DNA of 64,000 nucleotides from Diadema setosum (Eukaryota > Echinodermata > Echinoidea > Diadematoida > Diadematidae), in the NCBI GenBank assembly GCA_033980235.1, contig CM067072.1, forward strand, positions 18,603,047 through 18,667,046. The letters are read 5' to 3'. The notes under the pieces are model-generated. The model did no database searches, was not told the origin of the DNA, and saw only the letters and a list, made by a program, of their open reading frames with translations. Below, one piece after another: positions 10,497 through 22,121 of the stretch (its first letter is position 1; every line of letters begins with the position of its first letter). The position numbers were made by a program, and so were the translations under genes.

Positions 10497-11792
10497 TTGC
10501 AAAGTGTGACGTTGATATCAAGCATTGTATCATTTGTATCTCCAACTCAATCTAAATCAAAACGCACGATGGCAAAGTATCCAGAAATGAATTGGAATAG
10601 TGCTGATGTGCCGGAAGAATTCAAGTTATTCAAACAACGCATGGAGTTATGCTTCCAAGACAACGATGTCCAAGACCCAAAGAAACAAGCAATCAAAATT
10701 GCAGTAGGAAATGAAGGTTTGCGTAGAATTAATGCATCCGGTCTATCCAATGAGAATCAAGAAAAACCTGCAATTTTCTGGTCTACTCTTGAAGGTCAGC
10801 TGAAAGTCAAGCTGAATTTTCGCATCCACAGACTGGAACTGATGCGATATCGTCAACACGCAAATGAAACTATCGACAAATTTGTAAATAGATGACGGAG
10901 TAAAGCCAAAGAGTGTGACTTTAACGAAAATGAGCTCTCAGAACGCGTTACAGAGCTAGTCATTTCGTCTACACCTATCGAGGCGTTCCAGAAAGATCTT
11001 CTAGACCAACCCAAAGGCTACAAGATAGCAAACCTCCTTGATGAATGCAGGAAATACGAAGCCATAGCCGTAGGCAAACAGTGTCTTCGTTCGATCAACT
11101 CTGCAAGCAACGTAGATGCTCTATCACATAACCAAGATAGACGAAAGAAGTGTGGTAACTGTGATTTGAATCATCCACCACGTAAGTGTCCAGCCTACAG
11201 AGACATTTGCAAAGCATGTGGTTCCAAAGGACACTGGGCTAAATGCTGCAGAAAGACAAAACACAGAAAAGTGCTTCGAGGACGAAGTCCAAGCAGAGGA
11301 CCCCAAGGTGGTAACCGCAGTTTTTCACCACGAAGACAGAAGACACACACCAGACAGCCAACCAAACAAAAGGTAGCCGAGTTCTCCAAAGAGCCAGAAG
11401 GAAAAACCGAGGAAGATTTTGAGGAATTTAACACTATCGTAATGGGAAATTACATAGACGCATCTATCGATTTTGTGCATCAGAAAGAAGCATTCGTGAA
11501 GATTGGAATTATCTGTCCCAGCAAACGTGGACAACACATCTTACATGCAAAAGTCGACACCGGAGCGAGTGGAAATACACTCCCTCTACGGACAATCAAG
11601 GCCATGTATGGAAGCAGGTGGCAAGCAGTTGTACACCTGACTTCAGCACGTCTTACCGCATACAACGGTTCCCCGATACATTGTTTGGGCACCCTTCAGA
11701 TCGTGTGCAAGTACAAACACACCGAGTGGAGAGATCAACTTTTCTACGTGGTCGATGTCTCAGGACCAGTGATAATTGGACTACCTATGTGA
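10497..11792 (+). pseudogene. gag-pro: gag-pro of the Ty3/gypsy element
   Basis: One reading frame runs from ATG 10,497 (or the internal ATG 10,569, MAKYPEMNW) to a TGA at 11,790-11,792, interrupted by a TGA at 10,893-10,895. The first part resembles a gypsy capsid region (FWSTLEGQLK, then YRQHANETIDKFVNR just before the stop). Two nucleocapsid zinc knuckles follow near 11,157-11,250: C-x2-C-x3-H-x4-C and C-x2-C-x4-H-x4-C. A basic RS-rich linker precedes the aspartic protease, whose DTGAS active site starts at 11,556 and which ends near IIGLPM. The gene would supply particle structure, RNA packaging and polyprotein cleavage. Both stops look like point mutations of former sense codons. Confidence 0.9.
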
Positions 11793-11804
11793 AGTGAGTT
11801 ACAC

Positions 11805-14800
11805 GTGGTAACAATCCATGAGATGCACCCTCAGAGTCGTAGTCCAACTAACAGACCGTCTCCGTTAAAATCTGTCAAGGACCTGCAAGTGCTCTATCCG
11901 GAACAGTTTGATCGTATTGGTAACTTTCGTGGAGAAGCAACACTACATGTCAAAGAAGGAGCTGTCCCCACCATTGATGCACCAAGAAAGTGCAGCGTCC
12001 ACATCAAAGACAAACTCAAGTCTGAGCTTGACTCAATGGAGAAACAAGGCATCATCAGACAAATCGACCATCACACCGACTAGTGTAGTTCTATTACTAC
12101 AGTTCTCAAGAAAGATGGATCCTTGAGAGTATGCCTAGATCCCAGGAGATTAAACCAGAATCTCAAACGATGTCCCCACATGATTCCGATTCTTGAAGAG
12201 GTCAACCCAGCTTTCTCCGGAGTAAAGTATTTCTCTTAGCTCTACGCGAAATCCGGATTATTGGTCTGTTCACCTATCCAAAGAATCGCAGGAGCCGACA
12301 ACTTTTCGTACTCCATTTGGCAGATACTGCTACACACGCCTACCTTTCGGACTTTCTGTCAGCCAAGACCTGTTCCAGCAACACATGGACCGTATCGTTG
12401 GTCAAGTAGATGGATGCATCTGTATCGCTGATGATATTGCAGTTGTTGGACGTACCGAGGCAGAGCATGACAAAAACCTCCACAGACTGATGGAAGTTGC
12501 CCAAAGAGAAGGACTTGTCTTCAACAGTAAGAAGTGTATCATCAAAACTGACAGCATCAACTTCTTCGGCTCTGTATATACCAGAGATGGCATCCGCCCT
12601 GATCCACAGAAGATTGAAGACATTCATGCCATGCCAACACCTCAAGACAAAGAAGATCTACAGAAGTGTCTTGGTCTTCTTAACTATCTCGCTCCACACA
12701 TCGCCAACTTCTCTGAAAAGGCATCGGCACTGCGTGAACTACTGAAGCGAGATGTGCCATTCACATGGCAAGACGATCATCAACATGCCTTCAACGAACT
12801 CAAGAAAGCGATCTCTGCAGAATCTTGTTTGCAGTACTATGATCCAAGGAAGACAACGATCCTAGAAGTCGACGCATCATCAAAAGGCATAGGAGCTTGT
12901 TTGATGCAAGAAGGCCAACCTGTCGCATTTGCTTCAAAGTCTCTCTCATCGTCACAAGCTAACTACTCCAACATAGAGAGAGAAACGCTAGCCCTCGTGT
13001 TTGGAATACAACGTTTCCACACATACCTGTTCGGAAACCAGTTCACTGTCCAAACTGATCACAAACCCTTAGAGATGATCACCAGAAAGCCGCTGAGATG
13101 TGCGCCACCACGTTTGCAGAGACTTCTCATCAAAATTCAAGGCTATGACTATGATGTCAAGTACAAGCCAGGCAAATCGATGATCATAAATGCTTTGAGC
13201 AGGATGCCTAATCCAAGCAAGAATCAAGACGTTCCCCTTGATGTCAATGTGGAAGAGACCTGTGAGGAAATCGACATATCACAGATTGACCTTATCTTCT
13301 TTGGACAAAAGAAGAAAAATGAGCTACAACAAGAGACGTCGAGAGATCCTACCTTGCGAGCTCTGTGGCAAATCGTCACGAATGGTTGGCCAGACACATT
13401 CAAGGAAGTACCTAGAGAGGTCAGAACATTTTGGCCATACCGCGATGAAATCGGAGTATCAGATGGTGTACTTTTCAAAGGCAATCAAGTCATCATTCCC
13501 ACAGACCTCAGACAAGGCATCCTGAATCAACTTCATCAGGGTCATCAAGGTATTGAACGTACCCGCACACTAGCAAGGGAAACCGTGTATTGGCCGAACA
13601 TCAATAAAGACATTGAGCAAATCTCAAAGAATTGCTACGCCTGCCAAGAAAATCAGGTCAAGCAACAAAGAGAACCCTTGCATCCTCACGACATACCAAC
13701 TTCACCGTGGACGAAGCTTGGAACTGACTTGTTTACTTTCAACAAGGAAGAATACCTGTTGGTGACCGACTACCATTCAAAGTATCCAATCGTTCGCAAG
13801 TTGAAGGATACATCCAGTGAGGCAGTCGCAAACATACTATCACAAAAGTATTGCAACTGATTGACAAATTGCCCTATATCGACGTAAATAAGCACTGAAT
13901 TGATCAGTGTTTTAGTAGTAGCCATGATAAAAAATCATGGGTGTACATACTCGAGCAGGATTCGAACCTACGACCTCCTGATCACCGGACAGGCGTCATC
14001 TCCACTAGACCACCGAGCTTTCGCCCGACAGCAAGTGTTGGTTCTAATCCTTATACTAGCATGCAGCGGGTACTGGTTATGTTATTCAAATTCATGACAT
14101 TCTTCCGTCGAGATGTTTTCATTGCAACTGATTGACAAATTGCCCTACATCGACGTAATTAAGCACTGAATTGATCAGTGTTTTAGTAGTAGCCATGGTA
14201 AAAAATCATGGGCGTACATACTCGAGCAGGATTCGAACCTACGACCTCCTGATCACCGGACAGGCGTCATCTCCACTAGACCACCGAGCTTTCGCCCGAC
14301 AGCAAGTGTTGGTTCTAATCCTTATACTAGCATGCAGCGGGTACTGGCTATGTTATTCAAATTCATGACATACTGAGTGGTATCTGCAGTCTTTTCGGAC
14401 CACCAGCAACTCTGATATCAGACAATGGTCCACAATTCGTTGGAAGACCATTCCAAGAGATGTATCAGAAATGGTCAATAGATCACATTACATCGTCTCC
14501 GCGATATCCAAGATCCAACGGACTCGCTGAACGCATGGTACAAACTGTGAAAGGAATCATGACCAAGTGTACCAGAACTGGACAAGACATCCAGACAGCA
14601 CTACTACATTTTCGTGCCACACCAATCGACTCCAACCTACCATCACCTGCTCAATTACTCTTTGGAAGACCAATCAGGACACCACTTCCAAGTCACCACC
14701 TGAACAGACAATCGTCTACGGCTGATTTGTTGTTTCAGAGACAGGAGAACATGAAACACGATCACGACTTGCATGGAGGTAGAGATTTACCAACTCTGCA

Positions 14801-15128
14801 CGTCGGACAGAAAGTGAGAGTTCTGAATCCCAAAGACAACACTTGGCTTCCTGCCGAAGTGAGCAAAGTACGCCAGGAACCAAGATCCTACGAAGTAGCA
14901 ACTCCCAACGGTAGCATCTTGAGGAGAAATAGATCTCACCTGAGAGAGATGCCAACTGGATCGAAGCCAGTTCCAAAACGGGTTCACTTCGAAGACGACG
15001 GCAGGAGTGAGGAAAGGAGACAACATCCAGACAGAAGACAAGGACAATCTGATAGGAAGTCAGTCACTACCCGGTACATAACGCGATATGGACGTGAAGT
15101 CAGACCCCCATCGCGGTACCAAGAGTAA
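11805..15128 (+). pseudogene. pol: pol (RT, RNase H, integrase) of the Ty3/gypsy element
   Basis: The RT starts near 11,805. It is hit by TAG at 12,081 and about 12,237 and shifts frame near 12,250, then continues open to 13,860. RT motif C reads IADD (Asp codons 12,429-12,434). RNase H starts at VDASSKGIGACL (Asp 12,871) and includes ERETLALVF and TDHKPL. Integrase has an HHCC finger (HQGHQG...CYACQ, about 13,530-13,650), first Asp in GTDLFTF (13,726), second Asp in ISDNGPQF (14,421) and Glu in GLAERMVQ (14,528), so the DDE triad is intact. The integrase is split by a SINE dimer (13,839-14,367). The basic C-terminal tail ends at the TAA/TAG-type stop at 15,126-15,128. The intact gene copies RNA to DNA and inserts it; this copy cannot. 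Confidence 0.92.
13839..14367 (-). mobile_element. Tandem dimer of a tRNA-derived SINE inside integrase
   Basis: Two about 250-bp units (13,850-14,100 and 14,121-14,367, period 271) are nearly identical. On the minus strand each has a tRNA-like head with an A-box-like TGGTCTAGTGGAGATGACGC and a B box GGTTCGAATCC, followed by a body with short palindromes (CACTGATCAATTCAGTG). The target duplication ACATACT lies at 13,832-13,838 and 14,368-14,374. Integrase coding resumes directly after it. The anticodon-loop position reads GGT, but with a poor stem. Confidence 0.85.
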
Positions 15129-15335
15129 TGCAATGCTGGAAGATAAACTAGCAGCATTGTCAGTGTAAATGATATGTTCATTCATTATGTTTAGTGTTGA
15201 TTTATTTACAGCTCATTTGTGTAACCAAGTGATACACATTGTTTTATTTCACAAGACAATATTTGAAATTTAAGTCAGGAACCATAACAACTACAACATA
15301 TGCTACATTTATCAAAATGTTTGTTGCATGCTATG

Positions 15336-15378
<43 letters not shown>

Positions 15379-16011
15379 ATAACTGTTAATCACATTTGTG
15401 CATTGAAACTATGATGTAGCTGTTCACTAATTTCACACACAAAAGGTAATCTCAACTGAATGTTAAAAAAAGAACAAACATACAAGCATATATAAATCAT
15501 TTCCTGTGTTGATGATAATCTGAATACAAACTCAAATGCTAAATCATTATGAATATAATAATTCTTCCTGTCTCATATTATTAAAGATATCACGAAAAAA
15601 TACGAGAAATTAGTTGTAAATATGCTGGTGTTAAGCTGCATGCATTTTGTGACAATAAGTTTGAATAACGTTATCGTTTTATTCGTTTTATCTTTCGATA
15701 CCAGATATGTCGAGATTTGTTCAGTATATATATATATATGAGAAATAAACTTATACTGATAAAAAAAAAAGAGTTTCTGATACATTTCTTTTGTGAGACC
15801 AGCAGTTTCAAGTAGAATTAATTTCATTTGCCTGCCTGATTTTGATTCAACGTACCGGTATCTATGCAAATCTCAAACAAGCTTCCAACACTTTTTAGCA
15901 TTCTGTGTCAGAGACTCACATTTATAATAGGCCCTACTTGGAAAATCGATGCGAACACCACTTCCATACGTACGAGAAATGTTTTTAAAATATTCATCAT
16001 TGTATCTTTTC
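15129..16011 (+). other. 3' non-coding region of the LTR element
   Basis: No env or other long frame is present between pol and the polypurine tract. A (TA)n-(TG)n compound microsatellite lies at about 15,334-15,378, and a shorter TA run at about 15,725-15,740 is followed by A10. Confidence 0.7.
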
Positions 16012-16024
16012 AGAAGGAGGGGGA
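16012..16024 (+). promoter_or_regulatory. Polypurine tract
   Basis: AGAAGGAGGGGGA ends immediately before the first base of the 3' LTR. This is the expected primer site for plus-strand DNA synthesis. Confidence 0.85.
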
Positions 16025-16216
16025 TGTTGTGTTATATGAGCGCTCTGCACTTATCACAAGTGTACGCATATTCCATAGATTCTATATTTGAGTGATACGG
16101 TCAGAGCAGCAGTCATTACATGACGCTAGTTTGTGATAGTGGATTAAAGTTGTTAATTTTATCGTTAAACAACTGTGTCCTCTGTTCATCATTGAATCCG
16201 GTCCACTATTACAACA
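16025..16216 (+). repeat. 3' LTR
   Basis: This 192-bp LTR starts TGTTGTGTTATATGAG and ends TATTACAACA. It is followed by AATGT, the right copy of the target site. It differs from the 5' LTR by about seven substitutions and two single-base gaps. Confidence 0.95.
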
Positions 16217-19195
16217 AATGTAACGTCTTTCCACTCCCCATCTTCTATAATCTGTTTCACTGTGACAACATTTTCCTTTATCCAACTCTGAAAACATAAC
16301 ATTTCATTTTCATATTTAATATGACTGTTATTAGAAACAACTTTTTTTCTTGATATCATTAACCTTAAACATATCTATGTACTTTAACTCAGACCATGAA
16401 TAGAAAAGGTCAATGTAAAACTCAGGTATTTTTCTCTTTCTGCATATTCTTAATATATCATTTTTCTTGCAATTAAATTTCCAATACAAAGGCATTCCGC
16501 CAATTTTCTGGGTCCAATATTGGAACAAAATCTTCCATGACATACATTTGTTCCCCAGAAAAATATTTCTTAATCCATGATAAACGGAGAGATAAACATT
16601 TTGAAAGCAAATCGACCATTTTAAGTCCTCCTCTTGTTTCTGGGTTGCAGTATACGGTGTGTTTTACCTTTTCCCGTTTAGAATTCCACAAAAAAGAATA
16701 CAGTAATCTATTTACTAACCTAATTATTAAGGGCACAGGTACTGCTGTAGCTGTGTATACTAACTGAGATGTAGCTAATTGTTTGATAATGGTCACTTTT
16801 CCATACAATGTCAAATTTCTCATTCTCCATAAATCTAGTGTATGCTTTATTTTCCCTATTTTGCCTTCCCAGTTAAGGTTTTCAACTTCTTTATAACATT
16901 TCCCAACATATATACCGAGACATTTTATGGCATCTTCTGTGAGATTTAATTCTCCAATAGTTTGAATATCTAAATTCAGTCTCATAAACTGAGATTTTGA
17001 CCAATTAATTTTTGGGCCAGCATTTTCACCAAAAAATTCTACTTCTTTCATAACTTCTGTAAAGGAATCAACAGAATCAACTAAAATTGTAGTATCGTCA
17101 GCAAATTGAATAATTCGTATATCTTTATACTCATTTTTTGATTCAATATTAGGTACTGAAATACCTTTTATTTTAACATTCTGCTTTATTTTTGCTGCTA
17201 ACATTTCTGCAACAATGATAAACAAAAGAGCTGATAACGGACATCCTTGCCGCACACCTCTTTTAATAAAAAAATCTTCATATATCCAACCATAATTCCT
17301 TACTCTACCATTAGCATTACTGTACAACGTTTTGATCCATTTAATGAAGGATTCTTTAAATCTTAGTTTCTTCAACAAACCAAACAAAAAAATCATGATT
17401 AATAGTATCAAAGCCCTTCTTAAAATCCAATGACATAATGATAGCGGGTGTTTCAGTACACAGACAATAATCAATTACCTCCTGAACTGTCTGTATACAC
17501 TCTGATGCAGAACAATTTTTCATAAAACCATATTGGTCCTCTGATATAATACAATTAATTATTTTTTTTTTCAATCTGATTGTCAAAACACGGGCCGCCA
17601 AGTTATAATCTATATTAAGCAACGAAATCGGTCGCCAATTATCTAATATGTTCTTATCACCTTTTTTATACAAAAGTGTTAGAATGGCTTGACTTTGAGA
17701 AACAGACAATTCTTTTTTTTTTTCATATCCCTGATTCAAGCTGTCTATTAACATCTGTTTCAGGTCTTCCCAGAAACATCTGTAAAATTCTACACTAAGA
17801 CCGTCACTGCTAGGTGACTTATTCAAATGCATAGATTTGAGTGCAAACCAGCATTCATTTTCTGTGAGTTTCCCGTCGCAGATGTTTGCATCTTCCTCAC
17901 TCAAGTACATTAAGGTCTAAATTACGAGTGTAGACCTGGAATCATCTGTTCCGTAAAGACTACTATAAAAATCATGTATTTTTTTTCAAAATCTCATCTA
18001 CTCTAAAAATCTTACCATGTATTTCAATACAATTTATTTCTTTTTTCTTACCCTTTGCTTTTTCAAGCTGAAAAAAAATATCTAGACTTCTCTCCTGACT
18101 CAAGCCACCTTACCCTTGATCTAACATATGCACCTTTACATTGATATTCATACCATCTATCTATCTCATGTTTTAAACTTTTAATCTTATCTAAATCATC
18201 AATATTTGGGTCTTCATTAACACTCATACTCAATCTTTTATATTCTTCTTCAAGGCTCCTGATATATTTCTTCTTCTTTTGTAACAACTCAGATGCATAT
18301 TTAATACTATATTCTTTTATTTTTATCTTACATATTTCCCATCTTAACTGAGCATCAAATTTATCACACTCCATTTTAACTTTTTGAATAACATTTTTTA
18401 TACCGTGTTTATATCTTTCATCTTTAAGCAATGAATTATTCAATTTCCAGAAACCCCTTCCTCTCTTTTTTGTTGTCACCCGAAACTTCATTGTCACCGC
18501 ATTGTGATCACATTTTAACACTGGTTTGATATCTAAGGAATGTACATACGGAGCGTATGCCCTGGAGACTAGCCAATAATCAAGACGTGAGCATATACTG
18601 AGTGACAGATGTCTCCACGTAAATTGCCTCCCCTCCGGGAATTTTTTTCTCCACACATCTATTAAATTATAACATTGCTGAAATTTAACAATTTTTTTTT
18701 TGTAAATATATGTAAGACATTCCGTTTGTATCTAACTTTTTATTTTGTACACAATTCCAGTCTTTTCCTGCAATCATAATTTCACTTTTTTTTTAAATCT
18801 TTTTCACCCAGTTGTATAATGATGCATAAAACGGCTCTTTTTCTGCGTTTTTCGCCGGAGCGTATACATTTAGGCAGAAATAAACAGAATCTTAGCATTC
18901 AAATCTTAACGCAATGGCTCTACCTTCATCTTTGGAATGTGTCTCTATGTCGTCAATTGGAAGATCGTTTCTGATTAAAACAGCTACGCCTTTTGAGTGT
19001 TTTGTTCCATGATCGTATATTCAGAAACCTTTCCATTCATTTGAAATAACTTTTTCTAATTCTCCTGATAAAAATGTTTCTTGTAAGAAAGCTATATCAC
19101 ATTTTTTGACGCTTCAACCATAAGAATATTTTCTTCCGTTTGAATGTATCACACATTCCTCTTACATCTAAAGAGACAAAATGGAAACAATCCAT
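16217..19195 (-). pseudogene. LINE A ORF2 (endonuclease and reverse transcriptase)
   Basis: The minus strand encodes an L1/Tx1-like ORF2 that starts near ATG 19,195 with an AP-endonuclease opening (HFVSLDVRGMCDTFKRKKIF). The endonuclease continues with IRNDLPIDDIETHSKDEGRA, NVYAPAK and a DHNAVTMKF-type catalytic SDH region (about 18,490-18,540). The connector contains DGLSVEFY. RT motif A is SLDFKKGFDTINHDF (about 17,400-17,440), then GVRQGCPLSALLFI and motif C FADD (about 17,105). It runs to VKQIIEDGEWKDVT at the gypsy insertion. Stops in the endonuclease and a frameshift near 17,380 inactivate it. The C-terminus is at 6,354-7,197. Confidence 0.92.
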
Positions 19196-19247
19196 CGCTC
19201 TTAATGAAATTTCTAGTCTTCTAATCAATCACGATCAAATAATTTAC

Positions 19248-20168
19248 TCACTTCTGCTTCTTCGTTGGTTTCATTTTCCTCTTCGTAGATTCCTTTGCCT
19301 TCCCAGCAGCCTTCAGAGGAGGAGTCTCCGGGGATAACGTAGAATCATCATTGTCGCTGTTCGTGTAGATACTACATGTTTCATCATCACATTCTCCATC
19401 CGTTTGCTGTTCTCTCTTCTCGTCATCACGTGGCGTGCTTTCACTGACCTTTGCCTGTGATCGCGTGCGATATGTTGCTTCACATGCCGTACCAGATGCT
19501 CCTGCACTACATGAGGCTGATCGCGTTCTCGTCGGTGATCGAAGATCGATAGCCTCAGATCTTTCGGGATCGTTGGTCTGCAATGGTTGTTGCACAAACT
19601 TCGTGATGAAGTCGGCGAGACGAGTTTGTCGCGTCTTGGTGCTTTGACTCGCAGTCTCGATGGGGTGTGTTGGACCGCTACTTCTGGAGTTCTCACGTGC
19701 CGTAGATTGTCGCGATGGTGATGCGTCGGGCGTTGCTATGTGACTGCGTAATGCCGGGTTCTGTGGACACTCGTTCCTTTTGTGGCCAGTGGTTTTACAA
19801 AGTTGGCATTTCACCTCATTGAGGCAGCTGGATACATGGTGTCCTGATTCAAGGCATCTGGAGCATGTCACTGGGCCAGCTGCACCAGATTGCTCGGGTT
19901 GTCCCGGATGGTACACACGTCCCATGAAGTTGTTTCCGAACAACAATTTCCGTAGTAGTGGCTGTGAGGGTAGGGTGATGTATAGTACCCGGTCACCATT
20001 CAGACAGTTGGTCAGTTGACCGTTCACCCTCAGTTTTTGGCGATAGATGTCCCCTTGGATCTGGCATTTTTGGTTTTCTATCTTGCTACAGATGACTTCG
20101 TCGCTGACAGACAACGGGATGTCATGAACGCTAGATGGCGCAATTGCTTTTGCAACCCTCAGATCCAT
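19248..20168 (-). CDS. LINE A ORF1 protein with CCHC zinc knuckles
   Basis: An open frame of about 306 codons from ATG 20,168 (MDLRVAKAIAPSS) to a TGA at 19,248; an upstream in-frame ATG at 20,297 is also open but has no recognisable protein. Near residues 100-140 it has two zinc knuckles, CSRCLESGHHVSSC and CQLCKTTGHKRNEC. The rest is a polar, S/T/D/E-rich region and a K-rich C-terminus (KRKMKPTKKQK). This is typical of RNA-binding ORF1 proteins of Tx1/L1-type LINEs. The frame ends just before ORF2 opens on the same strand. The N-terminus seems short for the family, so the element may be 5' truncated near 20,170-20,300. It is the only intact long frame of LINE A. Confidence 0.8.
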   Translation of the reverse strand: MDLRVAKAIAPSSVHDIPLSVSDEVICSKIENQKCQIQGDIYRQKLRVNGQLTNCLNGDRVLYITLPSQPLLRKLLFGNNFMGRVYHPGQPEQSGAAGPVTCSRCLESGHHVSSCLNEVKCQLCKTTGHKRNECPQNPALRSHIATPDASPSRQSTARENSRSSGPTHPIETASQSTKTRQTRLADFITKFVQQPLQTNDPERSEAIDLRSPTRTRSASCSAGASGTACEATYRTRSQAKVSESTPRDDEKREQQTDGECDDETCSIYTNSDNDDSTLSPETPPLKAAGKAKESTKRKMKPTKKQK

Positions 20169-21049
20169 TGCGTTGTTTGCCAGAAAGCACGACGGAGGAA
20201 GTGACGGCAGGACGGCAGTGAGGATATATTTTGATGATAAGGAATGAAATAAATGGAATTGATATGAATGTAGGACTATTATATTGGGTGGAAACACATG
20301 CTTGGTGGAGGTCTGCGATCTCCGATTGCTTTCCTAGCTGTTTTGTTATAACATCATCATCATTATGACTATGATTATCTAGGGAGAAAACTGTGCTGGA
20401 GATTGGTGGAAATAAATTTCATTGAACCTGAACTTGCAACTGAACATCGGTTACCGCCAAAACGCAACCAACGTTACACATAACCCTGTCACAGATGCAC
20501 AGTGGGATAGTTCGGTTAAATTTTCGCTTCCGGTTGTCAAGCTCGTGTCTTCATCCGCATACGATGCAATGCGATCAATGAGAGAATTTCATTACTTACT
20601 ACTACCCTTCTCCTTGGTTTGAATTAGGCAGTGAGAGAGTGTACAGATCTCAATTTGACTGATTTCCGACCATTTACGTCATGACGCTTCACTGCAACCC
20701 TGCAATGTATACAGGTCACTCGATGATAAACAGAAAAAAAAAAATATTCAAAAATACCCCTGTATATCAAAAAGACTTGAACTGGGGTGATTGGTTGCCA
20801 ATGTACCTCGCCCGATGTTCCTTCTCCAAATCATCCTGGTCACACATAATACATACGAACGCTGTTCGCTTGATGGTCTAGCCTTTTGATATCTACAACT
20901 TATGATATATATATATACAGTGCTAGTATACAAACTGGGACATATCGTCGAGACTAACTAAATGCTGACTCTCACAGCCTCACCGAGGTCAAAGGAGAAG
21001 TGAGGTTAAAGAAGAAGTAGGGTCGAAGAGGAAGTGGGTAAAAACAGAT
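20169..21049. other. Non-coding stretch, unassigned
   Basis: Possible 5' UTR of LINE A next to ORF1, then unrecognised DNA with a short ATC/ATT tract near 20,353-20,370 and a TATATA run near 20,905. No supported gene. Confidence 0.45.
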
Positions 21050-21460
21050 GCATGTCAGGCGCGTGGGGGCTGACAACGCATACACCCATTCCACAAAGAT
21101 ACTCCTCTCATTGGTTACTCGTCGGAAGCAAACTTGCTGTTGCTTCCGACCACCCACCGAAAGTGTATCGGATCGCAGTCTGATGAATCCGACTTTTGTT
21201 GGTCGACTATCAGGTTAAGTGTGAGACATGTCGCGCGTGACCTCATCGGACGATCTTGCCTCATCGGATTATCGCCCGACATGTCTGACACTGACCTGAT
21301 AGTCGACCAACACCAGTCGGATTCTTCAGACTGAGAGCCGATGCACGGCGGTTGGTGGCCGGAAATAAATAACTGCTTCCGACGAGTACTCCATGAGAAC
21401 AAAATCTCTGTGGAATGGGACGGGGTTATGAGTTGTCAGCCCCCTTCGCGTCGGACATGC
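21050..21460. mobile_element. Foldback element with about 200-bp arms
   Basis: Left arm (21,050-21,254) and right arm (21,256-21,460) are diverged inverted copies. Paired blocks include GGGGGCTGACAAC (21,065-21,077) with its complement at 21,432-21,444, TACTCGTCGGAAGC, AATCCGACT, TTGGTCGACTATCAGGT and GACATGTCG. Almost the whole element is stem. No transposase is encoded. Confidence 0.85.
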
Positions 21461-22056
21461 AGGTCACACGGATTACACGCAAGTAGAACTTAAGTAGCAC
21501 ACAGCAGGTATGACGCTTGCGAAACTAACCCAATTCCTTGTCCTCCCGCAAAAAAAAAAAAAAAAAAAAAAAATGTCCTACATGCTGGAAAATCCCTATA
21601 CGCAGGGCCTAAATTTTGCTGCGGGTAAATAGAACTTGCGTGCGCACCTCCGGGCAACTACGGACGAGATACGTGCTGGGTACTGTCATGTGCAGGCCAT
21701 CTGCGGGGACCTCCGGGTAGCAAAAATTGTTCCCCGCAAGTCACACGCAAGGCTTGCCCGGAAAGTTGTAACAGGGCCTTAACACTGGGTCGGCAGCTAC
21801 ATGTAAACGTCCCCTATAGAGCAGACGTCATGTACAAAAACATTCATATTTCCATATCCATTCAAATTGCTTATCCGGACGGGCGCTGGTCTCGACATGA
21901 CCAGATACTATTTACAGAAGTCGGACCGTACTTTATTGCACGAGCATTGGTCCGAATGATCTTTATGTGTTTACGATCAAATGTATAACACTGTATACAC
22001 ATACATGTATGTACTTCTGAAATGTAGAACGCTGATACGTGTACACATGTGTAATA
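21461..22056. repeat. R7 copy and poly(A) run in unassigned DNA
   Basis: A run of about 23 A ends near 21,573. Next to it, 21,575-21,785 matches the R7 family (GCTGGAAAATCC, GCGCACCTCCGGGC, CATCTGCGGGGACCTC, CTTGCCCGGAAAG). The rest up to the CA repeat is unrecognised. Confidence 0.6.
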
Positions 22057-22057
22057 C

Positions 22058-22100
22058 ATACACACACACACTCACACACACACACACACACACACACACT
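22058..22100. repeat. (CA)n microsatellite
   Basis: About 20 CA units with one CT interruption. Confidence 0.9.
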
Positions 22101-22121
22101 TGTATTACCCTCCAATCAATC

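Larger units (their letters stand above)
7198..16216 (+). mobile_element. Ty3/gypsy LTR retrotransposon, complete but inactive
   Basis: A 9,019-bp element bounded by direct LTRs (7,198-7,391 and 16,025-16,216) with TGTTGT...ACAACA ends. Flanking pentamers are GATGT on the left and AATGT on the right, a 5-bp target duplication with one change. In order it carries a tRNA-Leu-type primer-binding site, a 3.1-kb leader, gag with two zinc knuckles, protease, RT, RNase H, integrase, a non-coding 3' region and a polypurine tract. The RT-RNase H-integrase order defines Ty3/gypsy; the lineage looks mag/SURL-like, which is inference. Stops at 10,893, 11,790, 12,081 and about 12,237, a frameshift near 12,250 and a SINE insertion disable it. 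The LTRs differ by about 7 substitutions and two 1-bp gaps in 192 bp. There is no env gene. Confidence 0.95.

Noticed and set aside
13940..14020. tRNA gene on the minus strand
   Set aside because: The tRNA-like part is the head of a SINE present twice with a 7-bp target duplication; the anticodon stem is imperfect.
15129..16011. env gene of the gypsy element
   Set aside because: No frame longer than about 100 codons and no signal peptide or membrane segment on the plus strand.
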